This document shows positions 1 to 10,251 of a stretch of DNA of 64,000 bases, piece by piece; positions within the stretch are counted from its first letter, which is position 1, and each line of letters starts with the position of its first letter. Both the position numbers and the translations under genes were made by a program. The notes under the pieces are model-generated. The model ran no database searches, was not told where the DNA came from, and saw only the letters and a list, made by a program, of their open reading frames with translations. This DNA is from Leidyana gryllorum EB-2025a (lineage: Eukaryota > Apicomplexa), in the NCBI GenBank assembly GCA_048772705.1, contig JBLWGC010000202.1:124001-188000 (forward strand), written 5' to 3'.

Positions 1-597
1 TTTTGGTCCGGAACCACACTTGCCTTTGAGTCGCCGTGGAAGGAAGCACTTGCAGAGGCATTGATAGGGTCTTTCACCGAAGACACGTTGCTCAAAGTGT
101 TATCTGCGATTGCCATCAGCCCCATGAAGATCAGAGCATACCAAAGGTGTAAAGACTACCACAGCATGTTGAAAATGCAGCAAACATTCTGCAAAAGAAT
201 GTACGAGGAGCCTGTGTGGAGTTCACCGCCCCCCATACTGGGTGAGTGGGAAAAGAAGAGGGTGAATGTGTGGTACAATGACCTGCGTCATCACCTCCTC
301 GGCGTACAAATACCGCCAATTGACGTAACCATCACTGATCCCCCCTTCAATATTGGAAAGTGTTTTCTGTCGTCACCATGGTTTCTGCGAAATCTTACGG
401 CGAAACGGTGTGATCTGCTCCGCAGTTGGGGGGTCAGAGACTATGCAATCCCTCTCACACCGTCTGCATTCGAAAATGAGATATCGAACTTCATCTTTTC
501 GAGGTTCGACCTACTTGAACTACTTGAAACGAAGAATGGAAACAAGAAACTGCTAAACTCGGAACTGTCAGAAGAGATTGAGGAGATCTTAGAATAG
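1..597 (+). CDS. 3' end of an unrecognised protein gene (partial)
   Basis: The reading frame is open from base 1 to a TAG stop at 595-597, so this is the C-terminal ~198 residues of a protein that starts before the window. No start codon is assigned. The fragment has several aromatic residues and cysteines, and the last 25 residues are acidic and probably helical (LNSELSEEIEEILE). I recognise no domain. It is convergent with the F-box-like gene that follows on the other strand, with about 90 bp between their stops. It could be a distant relative of the neighbouring families, but I see no shared motif. The coding call rests on a long open frame plus protein-like composition. Confidence 0.55.
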   Translation, partial: FWSGTTLAFESPWKEALAEALIGSFTEDTLLKVLSAIAISPMKIRAYQRCKDYHSMLKMQQTFCKRMYEEPVWSSPPPILGEWEKKRVNVWYNDLRHHLLGVQIPPIDVTITDPPFNIGKCFLSSPWFLRNLTAKRCDLLRSWGVRDYAIPLTPSAFENEISNFIFSRFDLLELLETKNGNKKLLNSELSEEIEEILE

Positions 598-686
598 TGG
601 GACGATATCTGTGACGTGTCGCTTCATCTGCCAATAGGACAGGGACTGGCAAAAGTGGAATGTCTCAGGACAATGTCTCCGATCTT

Positions 687-2576
687 TCAATCGGACCACA
701 CACTACCATCGTCGGAAGCGACTTCTTGTTCTATGTAGCGAGTGTCGATGTCCCAGTCAAGCAGTGTCTGGAGATCCCCTTTCTCGGCGAGTTGTAGCAC
801 CCATGAACCGTTTAGGTTGGCTTGACCGACCTCACAACATATTGTCCGGCGCTCAGGGACGGAGTTTACATCTGTGGCTCGCTCCAGCTTGTGATGCCAT
901 AGCCAAAATAACTCCAACTCTCTCCCACAGAGCTGTCCTACTGGGCCGACATCGTAGTTGACGTCTGCAATGTGGATAGCGAGTCTGTCGATCACGTCAT
1001 ATAGCTGGGGATACAGCTGATCTGTGAAGATCACTTCCCATCCGATACTTCCAGCCCTGATGAATTGCAGAATATTCCGGACTGTTTCGTCAGTGTAGTC
1101 TCCAGAGACCATTTCATAAATCGCTTCGCTCCATGGGTATGGAAAGAACCCAGTGGCAAAACAGCTCAACCGAACTTTCCTCATCTTCTTGGCCTGGCAG
1201 ATGGAGCGCAGAGCCAGATAAGCCCACAGAACTCTCGAAACACAATCAAAGTAGTCATCTATAGCAACGTATTCCACTCCCAGTTTCACAATGAGAGAGA
1301 CCCACTGTTTAACCCGCACTCGGTCTGGGAGGCTGGTTCCACACAACACACCACACACATTGGACGGGATCCATGTCAATTTCTTTGTCGTATCGTCAAC
1401 GTGAGAGTGCCACTCCTCAGGGTATATCTCCCGTCGTTCCAATTATGTGGCTCCACTGCCAATCTCCTGGCTGGCTTTGATGGGAACAACTGTGATCCAA
1501 TTAGGAACTTGAGGTCTCCTACCCTCCTCCAATGGTGTGGCAAAACTTAGCCATGCCTTTGGTCGGCCGGGAGAGCTGCATGAAATAGCCGCAGGATTGG
1601 ACATTCGGTACATTATCTCCACCACATCTGAAGGTAGGCGAGAGGCAATAAAACGTTTGTACTTTGACAAATAGTCTGCTATATGATTAGGATTCCTGTG
1701 GTTCAATAACATTGGTACGTTAGCGGTGATTAACTTGCTCACTTACCCCTCAGGGCCATCGTGCTGTACTCGCAGTGGAACTGGAATAGGCAATATCACC
1801 CAAGACATCTCGTCGTCTAGTAAGCCTCCCTTGGGATGAGCGTGAACGAGGTCGGCGAAGTCCCAGTAGCGTTTGCATGGAGGCAAATCGATAACAGTGA
1901 TGCATCCCTTTTTCAACTGTTTGCTGAAAACGACGGTGAAAGTCTCGCTCATATAGAAGGACTCGTTATAAGCGATCTCTTCGAAGTTGCAATCGAAGGG
2001 ATGGTCGACCATTTGGATGCTGCCGATCTCGATAGACATTGTCTTCAAAGCTGGTGCGGTGATTTTGATCGTGTCAGTCGGAGATACACCACTCATATCC
2101 AGGCACTCCAGACTTGGGAAGACAAGATGGAAGTTTCGAGTACTGTGCACACAAACGGAACCTTGTAATCTGAGAGTTAGATGAGTCAGTCTTGGAGTTC
2201 CGAGGGAGGATAGCTTCTGTAACAATATCAGACAACGAGGTGGGGGCAAATCGTAGTGCCATCCCGCACTCGAGCACACCTTCACTGACTCCACACATAG
2301 AGCTGTCCGTCTCACCATACCCTCCCACCAAGACTGGCGCTCCAAGAGATTGAGACTCGAATCATTGACGTCGATGTGGGTACACGCAAATGTATGGTGT
2401 ACGCAGTCTCGTATAGATCGGTTCAAATGTCGCAGCCGTCCAACCTCCAATAGAGGAAGGAATCGCAGAATCGGCAACCAAAGAGGACCACCCAATTGGG
2501 ACATGTTGGCTAATCGAATTTTTGACGTGATTCCTGGTACCCATGCCTTCCACCCGTGGTGGCGGTTGGTCGACAT
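687..2576 (-). pseudogene. F-box-like protein, copy A, with in-frame stop (probable pseudogene)
   Basis: Two exons on the minus strand: 1747-2576 and 687-1695, joined across a 51-nt GT-AG intron (1696-1746) in phase 2. The ATG at 2574-2576 opens a protein with an F-box-like segment near residues 28-60 (LWLPILRFLPLLEVGRLRHL). The second exon aligns along its length with copy B at 2804-4752, for example LPSDV, SAWLSLA/KAWLSFA and the FPYPW...YEMVSGDYT stretch. A TAA at 1443-1445 interrupts the frame about 360 residues in, near where copy B reads Trp, and about 57 residues present in B are missing just before it. No convincing second intron removes the stop. I read it as a recently damaged gene. 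Alternatives are a sequencing error or stop recoding. In F-box proteins the N-terminal motif normally binds Skp1 in SCF ubiquitin ligases; here that role is inference. Confidence 0.55.
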
Positions 2577-2803
2577 CTGATCTCCAGATCAATTTCGTAC
2601 ACTACCCTCCATGATCTTTGGCATGCCACCCACCGCCTATGCCCACTGTAACTGTCGTCCGTCTCATACAACAGTCGACCCCCTTTGCGCGAGAGTGTGT
2701 AGGTGGCGTCATCAGCCGCAAAACTTCACCATCGCTTTGACCATTTGCTGGTGCATTATTCCGCCGACTCCTTCACGAAACCACCACACCCGACCTTGGC
2801 GGC

Positions 2804-4752
2804 TCAAAAGTGGTCTGAATGCGAGTCGAGATTGTCAGTTGCCGCAGAGCTTTGGCTTGGTGACGTGACGTGCTCCTGCAGTACGTTATGAGGTATACCC
2901 CAAGCCTCCAAGTCTTGTAGGCGTCCTTCAATTATTTTACGGATTATCCATTCTGCATTCAAGTCCAGCTGGCCAACCAGACACATGTCCCATCCCTCTC
3001 GAGGAACCGCTCTGAGGGTCGTGGCCGACTGTACTTGACGCAGGACACGACAGAATGTGCGAAATTGCCACGGCTGCAGGGAACCAATCGGTAGTACGGA
3101 GTAATTGATGTGCTTTATGTCGTTCGGAAGGCTGGATAGTAACCTTTTGGCTTCAGCCCAGCTCATTGCATTCAGCAGATTCTTAGCGCTGGATCGCGTG
3201 CAGCGAAGGCATAGTGTGATTTCCCAAAATGTTGCTCTAGTGTAACTTCCGGATATGATCTCGTAGAGGGCCGTCATCCAGGGGTGAGGATAATAGCCCA
3301 TGGCCTGACAGGCTATACGGATGTCTCGAGCTGCGGGATCGCGTTTCAGGAAGTACAGAGCGACATAAGTGACAAAAAGCTGTGAGACGCACTCAAAGTG
3401 TCCGCTGACCGCGATGAGATTTACTCCAAGTTTCCTCAGAATACTCAACCACTCATCACACTCATCGAGCTCAGTTGGCAGTACACAGTTCCCATAGAGC
3501 ACGACGTCACAGTCTGAGGTCCAATAGCGCCGAGTTTCGGGAAACAACTCAAATTGTCGCCAAGTCACCACTTTTATTTCCAGTCGGCGCAAAGACGCCA
3601 GCTCTGATCGCCACGCCAGGCTGGGAGGCTCTGGCCCCCACAATGCCATCTCCAATGGATCATCAGAATCATACATCCAGTGGGGACTCCACTTGTGGTA
3701 CTTGGAATCTCCTCTTCGAACGACTTCCTCACCATCGGCGCTCAGTACAGGGCACACTTTTATCCAAGGAGGGATTTTATCACGTATACACTCTTGAGCC
3801 AGGCTCAGCCAGGCACTGATCGGTCTCTCTCTGGTGTGAAAGACATCAATGAGTCTTGGGAATGTGGGAATGAGAGCTCGAACGTCCGAAGGGAGATGCT
3901 TCGCAAGCAATATCTCGTAGTTCCGCAGATACAGCTTCAATCTATTGTCGAGGCTGCGAACAGGTGATAGACTTTCTTGACTTCGTGTAGATCTCACCGC
4001 TCGTTTCCCAAAGTCTCCGATTGGAGAGGTACTGGAAGGGGCAACAGTATTCTCGGAGGACGATCAGCAGGCCACAGGCACTTGTCCACCTCCTGCGAGA
4101 AGTGGAGCAATCGTCGCTCTGTCGGTAGACTACTGATCCGGATCCATTGATGGAGTAATCGGTTGCAGTAGATAATACCATCGTCGTTGCGAATAATGCA
4201 GTCCCCCGCCGCGGCCATACGACTGAAGTCGTGCTCGAAGGGATGCTCAACATCAGATGAGTTCCTCCACTGTAATCCGAGTACTTCGAGGCTCGGTGCA
4301 CGAATTCGGAAGTTGTTGAAAGCCGTGCAACCAAACAAGTTCAAGCATTTCAAGTGTGGCAAATTCAGCTCCACCAAGCGTCTCCGCTTCTCACGTGTCT
4401 CTGGCGATAAGACGACCAGTGAGAGGGTTTGCAGCTGTGGAAGTCCTTTGAGAGACATTCTCTCAACCAACATCAAAGCCGCAGGATGTGGTGTTCCGCC
4501 AGTGGTGCTGGTGGAGCCGCTAGTGACCTTTAGAGACTTTATGACATCGGTGGTTCGGTCTACCCACTGATGCCACCAATGGTACCGACTCAGAATGTTA
4601 ACAGATGTGTCATCTATTTCGACAAATTCTGCCACCCACAGATCTCTAACACACCTGAGCACACTCTTGTTGATCGCTCGTATGCGAGCGACCTCAATGA
4701 GGTGCAGGAATTGGAGAATAGGTATCCACAAGCGCGCACTCCCGTCCCACAT
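2804..4752 (-). CDS. F-box-like protein, copy B (intact paralogue)
   Basis: Exons 3998-4752 and 2804-3953 are joined by a 44-nt intron (3954-3997, GTGAGA...TTCGCAG) in phase 2, giving 634 residues. The intron position and phase are the same as in copy A next door, which supports both models. The ATG at 4750-4752 opens directly into an F-box-like helix pair (LWIPILQFLHLIEVARIRAI, about residues 8-27). Leucine-spaced segments follow (LPQLQTLSLVVL, LPHLKCLNLFGC), resembling degenerate leucine-rich repeats at about residues 105-150. The second exon carries a longer unknown domain shared with copy A. The likely role is a substrate adaptor for an SCF-type ubiquitin ligase, but the F-box match is by eye and weak. 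Copies A and B are a tandem duplication on the same strand, next to the large paralogue array. Confidence 0.6.
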
Positions 4753-4923
4753 AACAACTGGGCATAATTTCAGGGAAGTGATTTGAGAAAGCTAACTTCT
4801 TCTTCTGGTGTCAAGTGACATCTCAGTTGAAGGCCCTTAACTCATGTTATGCACATACCGGAACCGAGTATTAGCCTTTGGCAGACAGAAAACTAACGCT
4901 GAGCGAGAAAAATTCATTGGGCA

Positions 4924-7110
4924 TTACTGTACATCACAACCACCTATAGAGTAGTGGGATTTGGCCACATTATTGCATCTCTTCATGAACTTCTCGATGT
5001 CTAAAGGAGTCACGTCGCTGCTGTGCAGTATCATTTTCCCACTTGCATCGTCCCGACCGTTTAGGAAGTAAGTCAGTCGTCGAGAATGATGCACTTGAGG
5101 GCTAATGATGAGTAACGGTAGATCGCGAACCGCTTTTCGTGAAGACTTGTTCGCCACCTTGGCGCCTTTCATCTTCAGCATCTGCATGATATCATGGGCA
5201 TGGGCGAAAAATCGTGCCCTGTACCAGTCGCCCTCACTCTCGTACCCGACTTTTTCGAACATGGTATCCGCCGTTGGCAAAAAGCGAATCGACATCTGAA
5301 GCCGCGAAGGACCGCTACTGCTAGGATTGCCGTCGGACTCGAGGGTGTACCGAGCAGCTGTCAACGGAAAGACTTCGTCGTTGTGTTGGGCGTGCACTCG
5401 TACGAACCAGACTGTTCCGTCATTATCGCGGTGCACAAAGCCCTGCCTCCGCCCGTCTGACGAGTCTTCAACGAACAGATACTCCTCGCCCTCAACTTCT
5501 TCGATTCGCATGTGATCGTCAGCAGCATTGAGCTCCAGTTCGCTTTGGACTAAGGGCAATAGATCCTTGAATTGAGGCGGTAGTGCATACTCCCAGGTCA
5601 TCTTCTCGTTTTCCCGGACAAGCCTACGAGCAACTCCACCAGGATAGCCGTAGAGGAGGATCGTGGGACCTGAAGTCGCAGGGACCGCGCACACTACCTT
5701 GTCACTCGGAAGCTTTTTCACTTCTGCCAGAAGGGGGAGGGGAACGATGGTCGTCGGGATTTGAGCGTTGACAGCTACGAAGCCTCGCCATTTGACCTTA
5801 GCCTCCGGACGATAGCTCGCAAAGTCGAGAGTCCCTATTCGGATCCCAATCACATTGTTAGGGAGCAGAGCCTTTGCCACGTCCCTCGCTTCCTCGAACC
5901 CGCTCGGTATGTCCTCGCTGAACATGGAAGGGAAGTGATATCGACAGGAATACACCGTCGGTGGAGAAGCGCCCGGCTCGCATATGTAATGTGTTATTGT
6001 TGACTTCCCGATTGACCTGAAGAAAAAGATATCTTTGACCTTGTCGTAGAAGGTTGTGACATTTTCTAGTCCTGTGACCTCCTGATACAGGCCAAACCTT
6101 GTGAGAAGCTGACCAACTCGGTTGCCGTTCAGAGTCGCGTTTGGTTGATGAGTGGGAATTTCTGTGAGGTCGTGAAAGGGCTGCAGATTATACTCCGTCA
6201 TCCAGTCGATCCTCGAGCACATCTGGCGCCAGCGATGCGGTTCAGCTATCCTTCTGCACTCCTTCAAGTGCTCCTGATGGGCCTCGGGGTCAATGGAGGA
6301 ACTTCCTTCATAGTGGTCCCGAACGCCTACTGCCCAGTAAGCATAGCCTTCCTCTGTACCATTCTGACCAAGAATCACCAGCGGTGGGGTATCAAATTCT
6401 TCCATAGCTCCCTCACTCATGTGCCTCAACGCTGTCATCAGCAGTGTGCGGTTCACAAAGAAGGGGTGATGTGAGGGTGCAGCCTCTCCGTTCGGCTTGA
6501 AAAGACAAGTCAGTGTGCGCTCAGACTCATCACCCGTATCGCTAGACGAGAACTGATGTATCGTTATGCGACCAGTTTTCAATCCATCCTTCGTCGCCGC
6601 GCCGTCATTTGAGTCTTCCCTGAATTTCAAACACCAAATGCCATCGGAGATGACACTATCAGCGCATACGCGCTCAAACCCACAGCTGCTTGTTCCACTA
6701 GCCTCGGAGGTCTCTGCCGCGTGATGTGGAGCAGAAGGACGTGCAAACACCAGCACTTTGGTAGCGGTTTGTGGCCGTTCAAAGTAGGCGCAAATGCAAT
6801 CTCCTTTCAAACGGGACCGGGAGAGGAGCTTGTAACCCTTCAATAGGTGGGCCACACCTGAATGCTCGTACAAAGCTCTGACGGAGTAATCAATACTGCC
6901 GCCAGAGCCAAAATCCTGTCTAGCGCCTAGTCGTGCAGGTCGTCCGACAACACTTCTGGGTGCCAAACTTTCGGCGTTACTCGCTTCTCCGGAGACGTTG
7001 CCACTTTGACATGTCTCGGGTGACAGGCCGCCGACAACGGCAGTTCCGACTTCAAGCGGCCAGAGCGCAGAACCAAAACTCTGGCGTGTTGCGAAGTAGG
7101 GGGTTTTCAT
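4924..7110 (-). CDS. Tandem multigene family protein, copy F1 (divergent)
   Basis: Single-exon gene of 728 residues. I chose the ATG at 7108-7110, giving MKTPYFATRQSFG, because it aligns with the start of every other copy (M-R/K-x-P-x-F). The frame stays open another 57 codons upstream without conserved sequence. Family landmarks: N-terminal ALWPLEVGTAVV at about residues 15-26, HPFFVNRTLLMTAL at about 230, the central YWAVGVRDHYEG block at about 275 (other copies read YWALGPHEGYHT), CRYHFPSMF in mid-protein, and a C-terminal MLKMKGAKVANKSSRKAV region that no longer matches the other copies' GPFEYGN ending. It is the most diverged member and sits at the downstream end of the array. No signal peptide, membrane segment or known enzyme motif is visible. 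Function unknown. Confidence 0.8.
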   Translation of the reverse strand: MKTPYFATRQSFGSALWPLEVGTAVVGGLSPETCQSGNVSGEASNAESLAPRSVVGRPARLGARQDFGSGGSIDYSVRALYEHSGVAHLLKGYKLLSRSRLKGDCICAYFERPQTATKVLVFARPSAPHHAAETSEASGTSSCGFERVCADSVISDGIWCLKFREDSNDGAATKDGLKTGRITIHQFSSSDTGDESERTLTCLFKPNGEAAPSHHPFFVNRTLLMTALRHMSEGAMEEFDTPPLVILGQNGTEEGYAYWAVGVRDHYEGSSSIDPEAHQEHLKECRRIAEPHRWRQMCSRIDWMTEYNLQPFHDLTEIPTHQPNATLNGNRVGQLLTRFGLYQEVTGLENVTTFYDKVKDIFFFRSIGKSTITHYICEPGASPPTVYSCRYHFPSMFSEDIPSGFEEARDVAKALLPNNVIGIRIGTLDFASYRPEAKVKWRGFVAVNAQIPTTIVPLPLLAEVKKLPSDKVVCAVPATSGPTILLYGYPGGVARRLVRENEKMTWEYALPPQFKDLLPLVQSELELNAADDHMRIEEVEGEEYLFVEDSSDGRRQGFVHRDNDGTVWFVRVHAQHNDEVFPLTAARYTLESDGNPSSSGPSRLQMSIRFLPTADTMFEKVGYESEGDWYRARFFAHAHDIMQMLKMKGAKVANKSSRKAVRDLPLLIISPQVHHSRRLTYFLNGRDDASGKMILHSSDVTPLDIEKFMKRCNNVAKSHYSIGGCDVQ

Positions 7111-7666
7111 TGACCAATTCGTAAAGACTTTTCTCACAAATAGATTTCGGTGTGGCGTGAAAATAATTTCGGTGTGGCGTGAAAATAACTTCGGGAACGG
7201 AGACCTCACAATGATCACAACAATGTTTTCTGATCGCGCTGACCGAAGATCAGGCTGCCGCGTTAAAGTAGTGAGGTTCATATCTTCGAGGCCAGCGCGT
7301 CTCCACTCCCTTGGAGGGCTTAGTTAGAGCCATTGTATTCAGCGGTCGCATAATGATGGCCAGCTATTCGCCGACCAATATGTTGGGCAAGGCAGTGTTG
7401 ACATAAAAATTCTCAATAGAGTAAGTCAGTAGCGTGCACACAACATTCAGCAAAGGCACAAACGCAAAGTCGACATTGACTCAAAAATTGACTCGAAGAA
7501 TCTGTTTCAATTTACTCGGTGCGTTGTCTCTTCTCGCGCAGTCAGAGGAAGTCGCCCCAAACTCGAAATAGTAGAGTAAGCTCCGCTCTCATGATAGTGA
7601 CTCTAAACCTGCAGACACCAGCCATATCTGGTCCTCTTTTGGCCGTTCGGTTCTGTGTTGTGGCTG
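7111..7666. other. Intergenic spacer between F1 and F2
   Basis: About 555 bp with no coding sequence I can support. It holds a 22-bp-period direct duplication at 7146-7188, listed separately. The copy-to-copy similarity seen in spacers further along the array is not obvious here, in keeping with F1 being the oldest or most diverged copy. Confidence 0.5.
7146..7188. repeat. Two-copy 22-bp direct repeat upstream of F1
   Basis: The 21-bp word beginning TTCGGTGTGG occurs at 7146-7166 and again exactly at 7168-7188, about 35-80 bp upstream of the F1 start codon. It is probably a local tandem duplication. Its position would fit the 5' leader or core promoter of F1. Confidence 0.8.
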
Positions 7667-9826
7667 TCAAATTTGGGTGCCGATAGCGACCATCGGCATA
7701 TCGTGCCCAATTTTCAGTGATTCGTTTCCATACTTGAACGGTCCACAGGTCTTCCTTCTTATTCCATCCGAGGCAGCTCTCGCACGCAGCTCCTCAACGA
7801 CTCTAACGGCATCGCCAAATAACCGCATGGCCCAGCACCAGTCAATACGTTTATGTGGATATCTTGCCACCCACCTATCCATTGCTGGAAAGCGCACCGG
7901 AACATCGAAGCCAGCTTGCATCCTGTAGGTATTGTAGCAACTCTCTCTCGGGACGTGCAGCGTGGCCCTTAGGATGCCTTTGTCGAGAGACTTCGGCGAA
8001 GCCCTGCTCAGTTGAACAATCCAAGCGCCTTCGCTTGGCTCCCGCTGGAAACACATGAAGCCAACTCTCTCGGGCCGCTCGCTCCGAACATAAAGGTACT
8101 CCTCGCTTCCAACCATCTCGTACTGAACGATGGCTTTGACTGGATCCACATCCAACTCTGACGTCAGGAAAGGTAGATAGGGTTCCAGATGCTGGGGCAG
8201 GTGTCTTTTCCAACCAAGCAACTGCTTATTGGCACCGGAGACAAGGCTCATCGGAACTTCGCCGCGTCGACCGCACATAACAGTCGAGGTTCCGTCTTCT
8301 GGCGTGTAATACACTCCGTCCGGGATGAACAATGTGTCAAACTTCAACTTTGGCCACAGCCAGAACGCTGGAGGTGATCTGACCAGTTTCCTGGGGTTTG
8401 TAGCTACATAAGCTTCGCTGGTTGCAGCACCAGTACTTTCGGGCGAATGAACTTTCAGCGTCATCTTTCCCACTCGAAGCCCGTCGGAGTCCGCGCCGAG
8501 CAGATGGGCAGCCACCTGGACAGCCTCGCGGGAACGATAAGAATCCCTTGGTGCCTCTTTGTTCAAGACATCAGAGAACTCGTAACGGCACGAGTACCTC
8601 AGGTCAGCCTCCGGTGAGCCTATCCCGGTGACACTACAATAGTAGCTCAGGCCCGCATTGTCCGAGGATTCGAGGAGAACTGTGTCTCCCTGGTCAAAGA
8701 ACCAAACTTTGCACTGTTTGTCCTCGAAGAAATCCGATTGTAGGCCGGCCGATTCCAGTTCGTCTCTAATCCGGTCCCGGACAGAGGGGGGTACTTGCTT
8801 CTGCGCCGTGCAACACACAACGGACTCGCCAGACATGAAGTCTTTCAGCAGAGTACCTTTGTGGGAAAGTCTCGCGCCCGATATAGACTTCCACACTGCT
8901 TCCATTCGCTTTGACAAAGCCATTTTCCGACACCTCTCCAAGTTTGTCCTGTGGACTTCTGGATTGCCTCCCATATCCGCCGTGTGGTAGCCCTCGTGGG
9001 GACCCAACGCCCAATAGACGAATTGTTCTTTGGGCTTCTCAGTGGGCCCGACGATGAAGAGTAAATGTTCACCGTACGTCCGCAGCCATTCTTCAGGGAC
9101 TGATCTCAAGGCCTCATTCAGCAATCCGCCGTTTGAGAAGAAGGGATGTGAAAGCGTATAATTTTGTTCGTCTTCCTCTCTCATTGGAAGCCAACAGCGA
9201 ACTTTGTATTGCCATGATTCGCGACCGACCCATCTGCTCACCTCCAGCTCGACCTCTTTCCACAGGTCAGCCGACTGAGAAATGCTGTCACCCGACTTAA
9301 TCCACGCTTCTTCAATCGCTGTGTTGACTACTTCCGGGTCGATCATGTCGATACAGGATAGCTCAGCACCCGTGATGCATTGCTCGCACGATTCTGGACT
9401 GGTGAACTCTTCTGCACTTTGCGAGCTCCGACTCCTGAGCACAGAAGGCTGTGGGCGGACATCCTCGTTCAAATACACTATCCGTCTCTCTTTCTTGGCT
9501 GGTATCGCCAAGCAGGCAGAATAACCCGGTTCCTCCAGGCGAGACGCGGAAATGACATTGAAGTCTTCGAAGCAGTCTGAGACGAATGGATAGGCTTTCA
9601 TGGCTCGCAATGCATGCCACATCTCCCTCTGAGCGTTTGCTTCTCGGCACTGTCTCAGAAGCTCGCTCGGGGAGAGACTGCATTCGCTCTCCTGAACAAC
9701 ACTGTAACCTGCCCCATCACTCGAAGCTGTGCTGTCGGTCGAACCGACGAGAACAGCGGCTCCGACTTCGAGTGGCCACAGTCCAACAGCATCACCCTTC
9801 CCTGCTCGGAATTGAGGAGTTCTCAT
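7667..9826 (-). CDS. Tandem multigene family protein, copy F2
   Basis: Intronless gene of 719 residues. The start is placed at the ATG at 9824-9826 (MRTPQFRAGKGDAVG), matching the conserved family start; ten upstream in-frame codons are probably leader. Landmarks in order: GLWPLEVGAAVLV at about residues 14-26, an acidic Ser-rich N-terminal region, HPFFSNGGLLNEALRSVPEEWL, FVYWALGPHEGYHT at about 275, CRYEFSDVL at about 410, the EAYVATNPRKLVRSPPAFWLW block at about 475, GFMCFQREPSEGAWIVQL at about 590, and a C-terminal CGPFKYGNESLKIG ending. It is most like F3. There is no recognisable domain. Predominantly beta-rich blocks rich in Trp, Tyr and Cys suggest a globular soluble protein. Confidence 0.85.
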   Translation of the reverse strand: MRTPQFRAGKGDAVGLWPLEVGAAVLVGSTDSTASSDGAGYSVVQESECSLSPSELLRQCREANAQREMWHALRAMKAYPFVSDCFEDFNVISASRLEEPGYSACLAIPAKKERRIVYLNEDVRPQPSVLRSRSSQSAEEFTSPESCEQCITGAELSCIDMIDPEVVNTAIEEAWIKSGDSISQSADLWKEVELEVSRWVGRESWQYKVRCWLPMREEDEQNYTLSHPFFSNGGLLNEALRSVPEEWLRTYGEHLLFIVGPTEKPKEQFVYWALGPHEGYHTADMGGNPEVHRTNLERCRKMALSKRMEAVWKSISGARLSHKGTLLKDFMSGESVVCCTAQKQVPPSVRDRIRDELESAGLQSDFFEDKQCKVWFFDQGDTVLLESSDNAGLSYYCSVTGIGSPEADLRYSCRYEFSDVLNKEAPRDSYRSREAVQVAAHLLGADSDGLRVGKMTLKVHSPESTGAATSEAYVATNPRKLVRSPPAFWLWPKLKFDTLFIPDGVYYTPEDGTSTVMCGRRGEVPMSLVSGANKQLLGWKRHLPQHLEPYLPFLTSELDVDPVKAIVQYEMVGSEEYLYVRSERPERVGFMCFQREPSEGAWIVQLSRASPKSLDKGILRATLHVPRESCYNTYRMQAGFDVPVRFPAMDRWVARYPHKRIDWCWAMRLFGDAVRVVEELRARAASDGIRRKTCGPFKYGNESLKIGHDMPMVAIGTQI

Positions 9827-10251
9827 TAATAATTGACGTTCTCTTTTTTTGGGCAAATAACATAATGCGATGTCGGCAATATCGATACGCCACTCACGAA
9901 TGCGTGTATGGATACTGGCTGCCCGGCCGAAACCTATCCTCCCTTCTCTATGAGAATTGCCGCGTTCTCACTTCAGCAAGCCTTCCGTCCACGTGGGATG
10001 AACTGTTGCCGCCACCGTTCTCGGAGACTCCCAATTGGTGTTGACTGACACAGTCTCAAGGAAGGTTTGGAATTACAACCACTCCGCTACCCTCACTGCT
10101 TACTGTGTCACGGGACTATTTCTCTGGGGACTGATGTGGCGTTTACAGCTAATCGAATGAATTTCGAGTCATCAATTGTACGCCGGTCTCAATTGGAGTA
10201 TGTCAGTCAAGTGTTGCATTGGATGCATCAAACACTAAGTCCGTGCTGGGG
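9827..10251. other. Intergenic spacer F2-F3
   Basis: 425 bp with no supported gene. Adjacent to the F2 start (about 9830-9890) it retains a diverged version of the block found upstream of other copies, reading on the minus strand CGACATCGCATTATG...AAAAAAAGAG. Confidence 0.5.

Noticed and set aside
3475-3967. Plus-strand frames of 95-114 codons opposite F-box-like copy B
   Set aside because: They are antisense to a well-supported spliced gene, with no matching frame opposite copy A.
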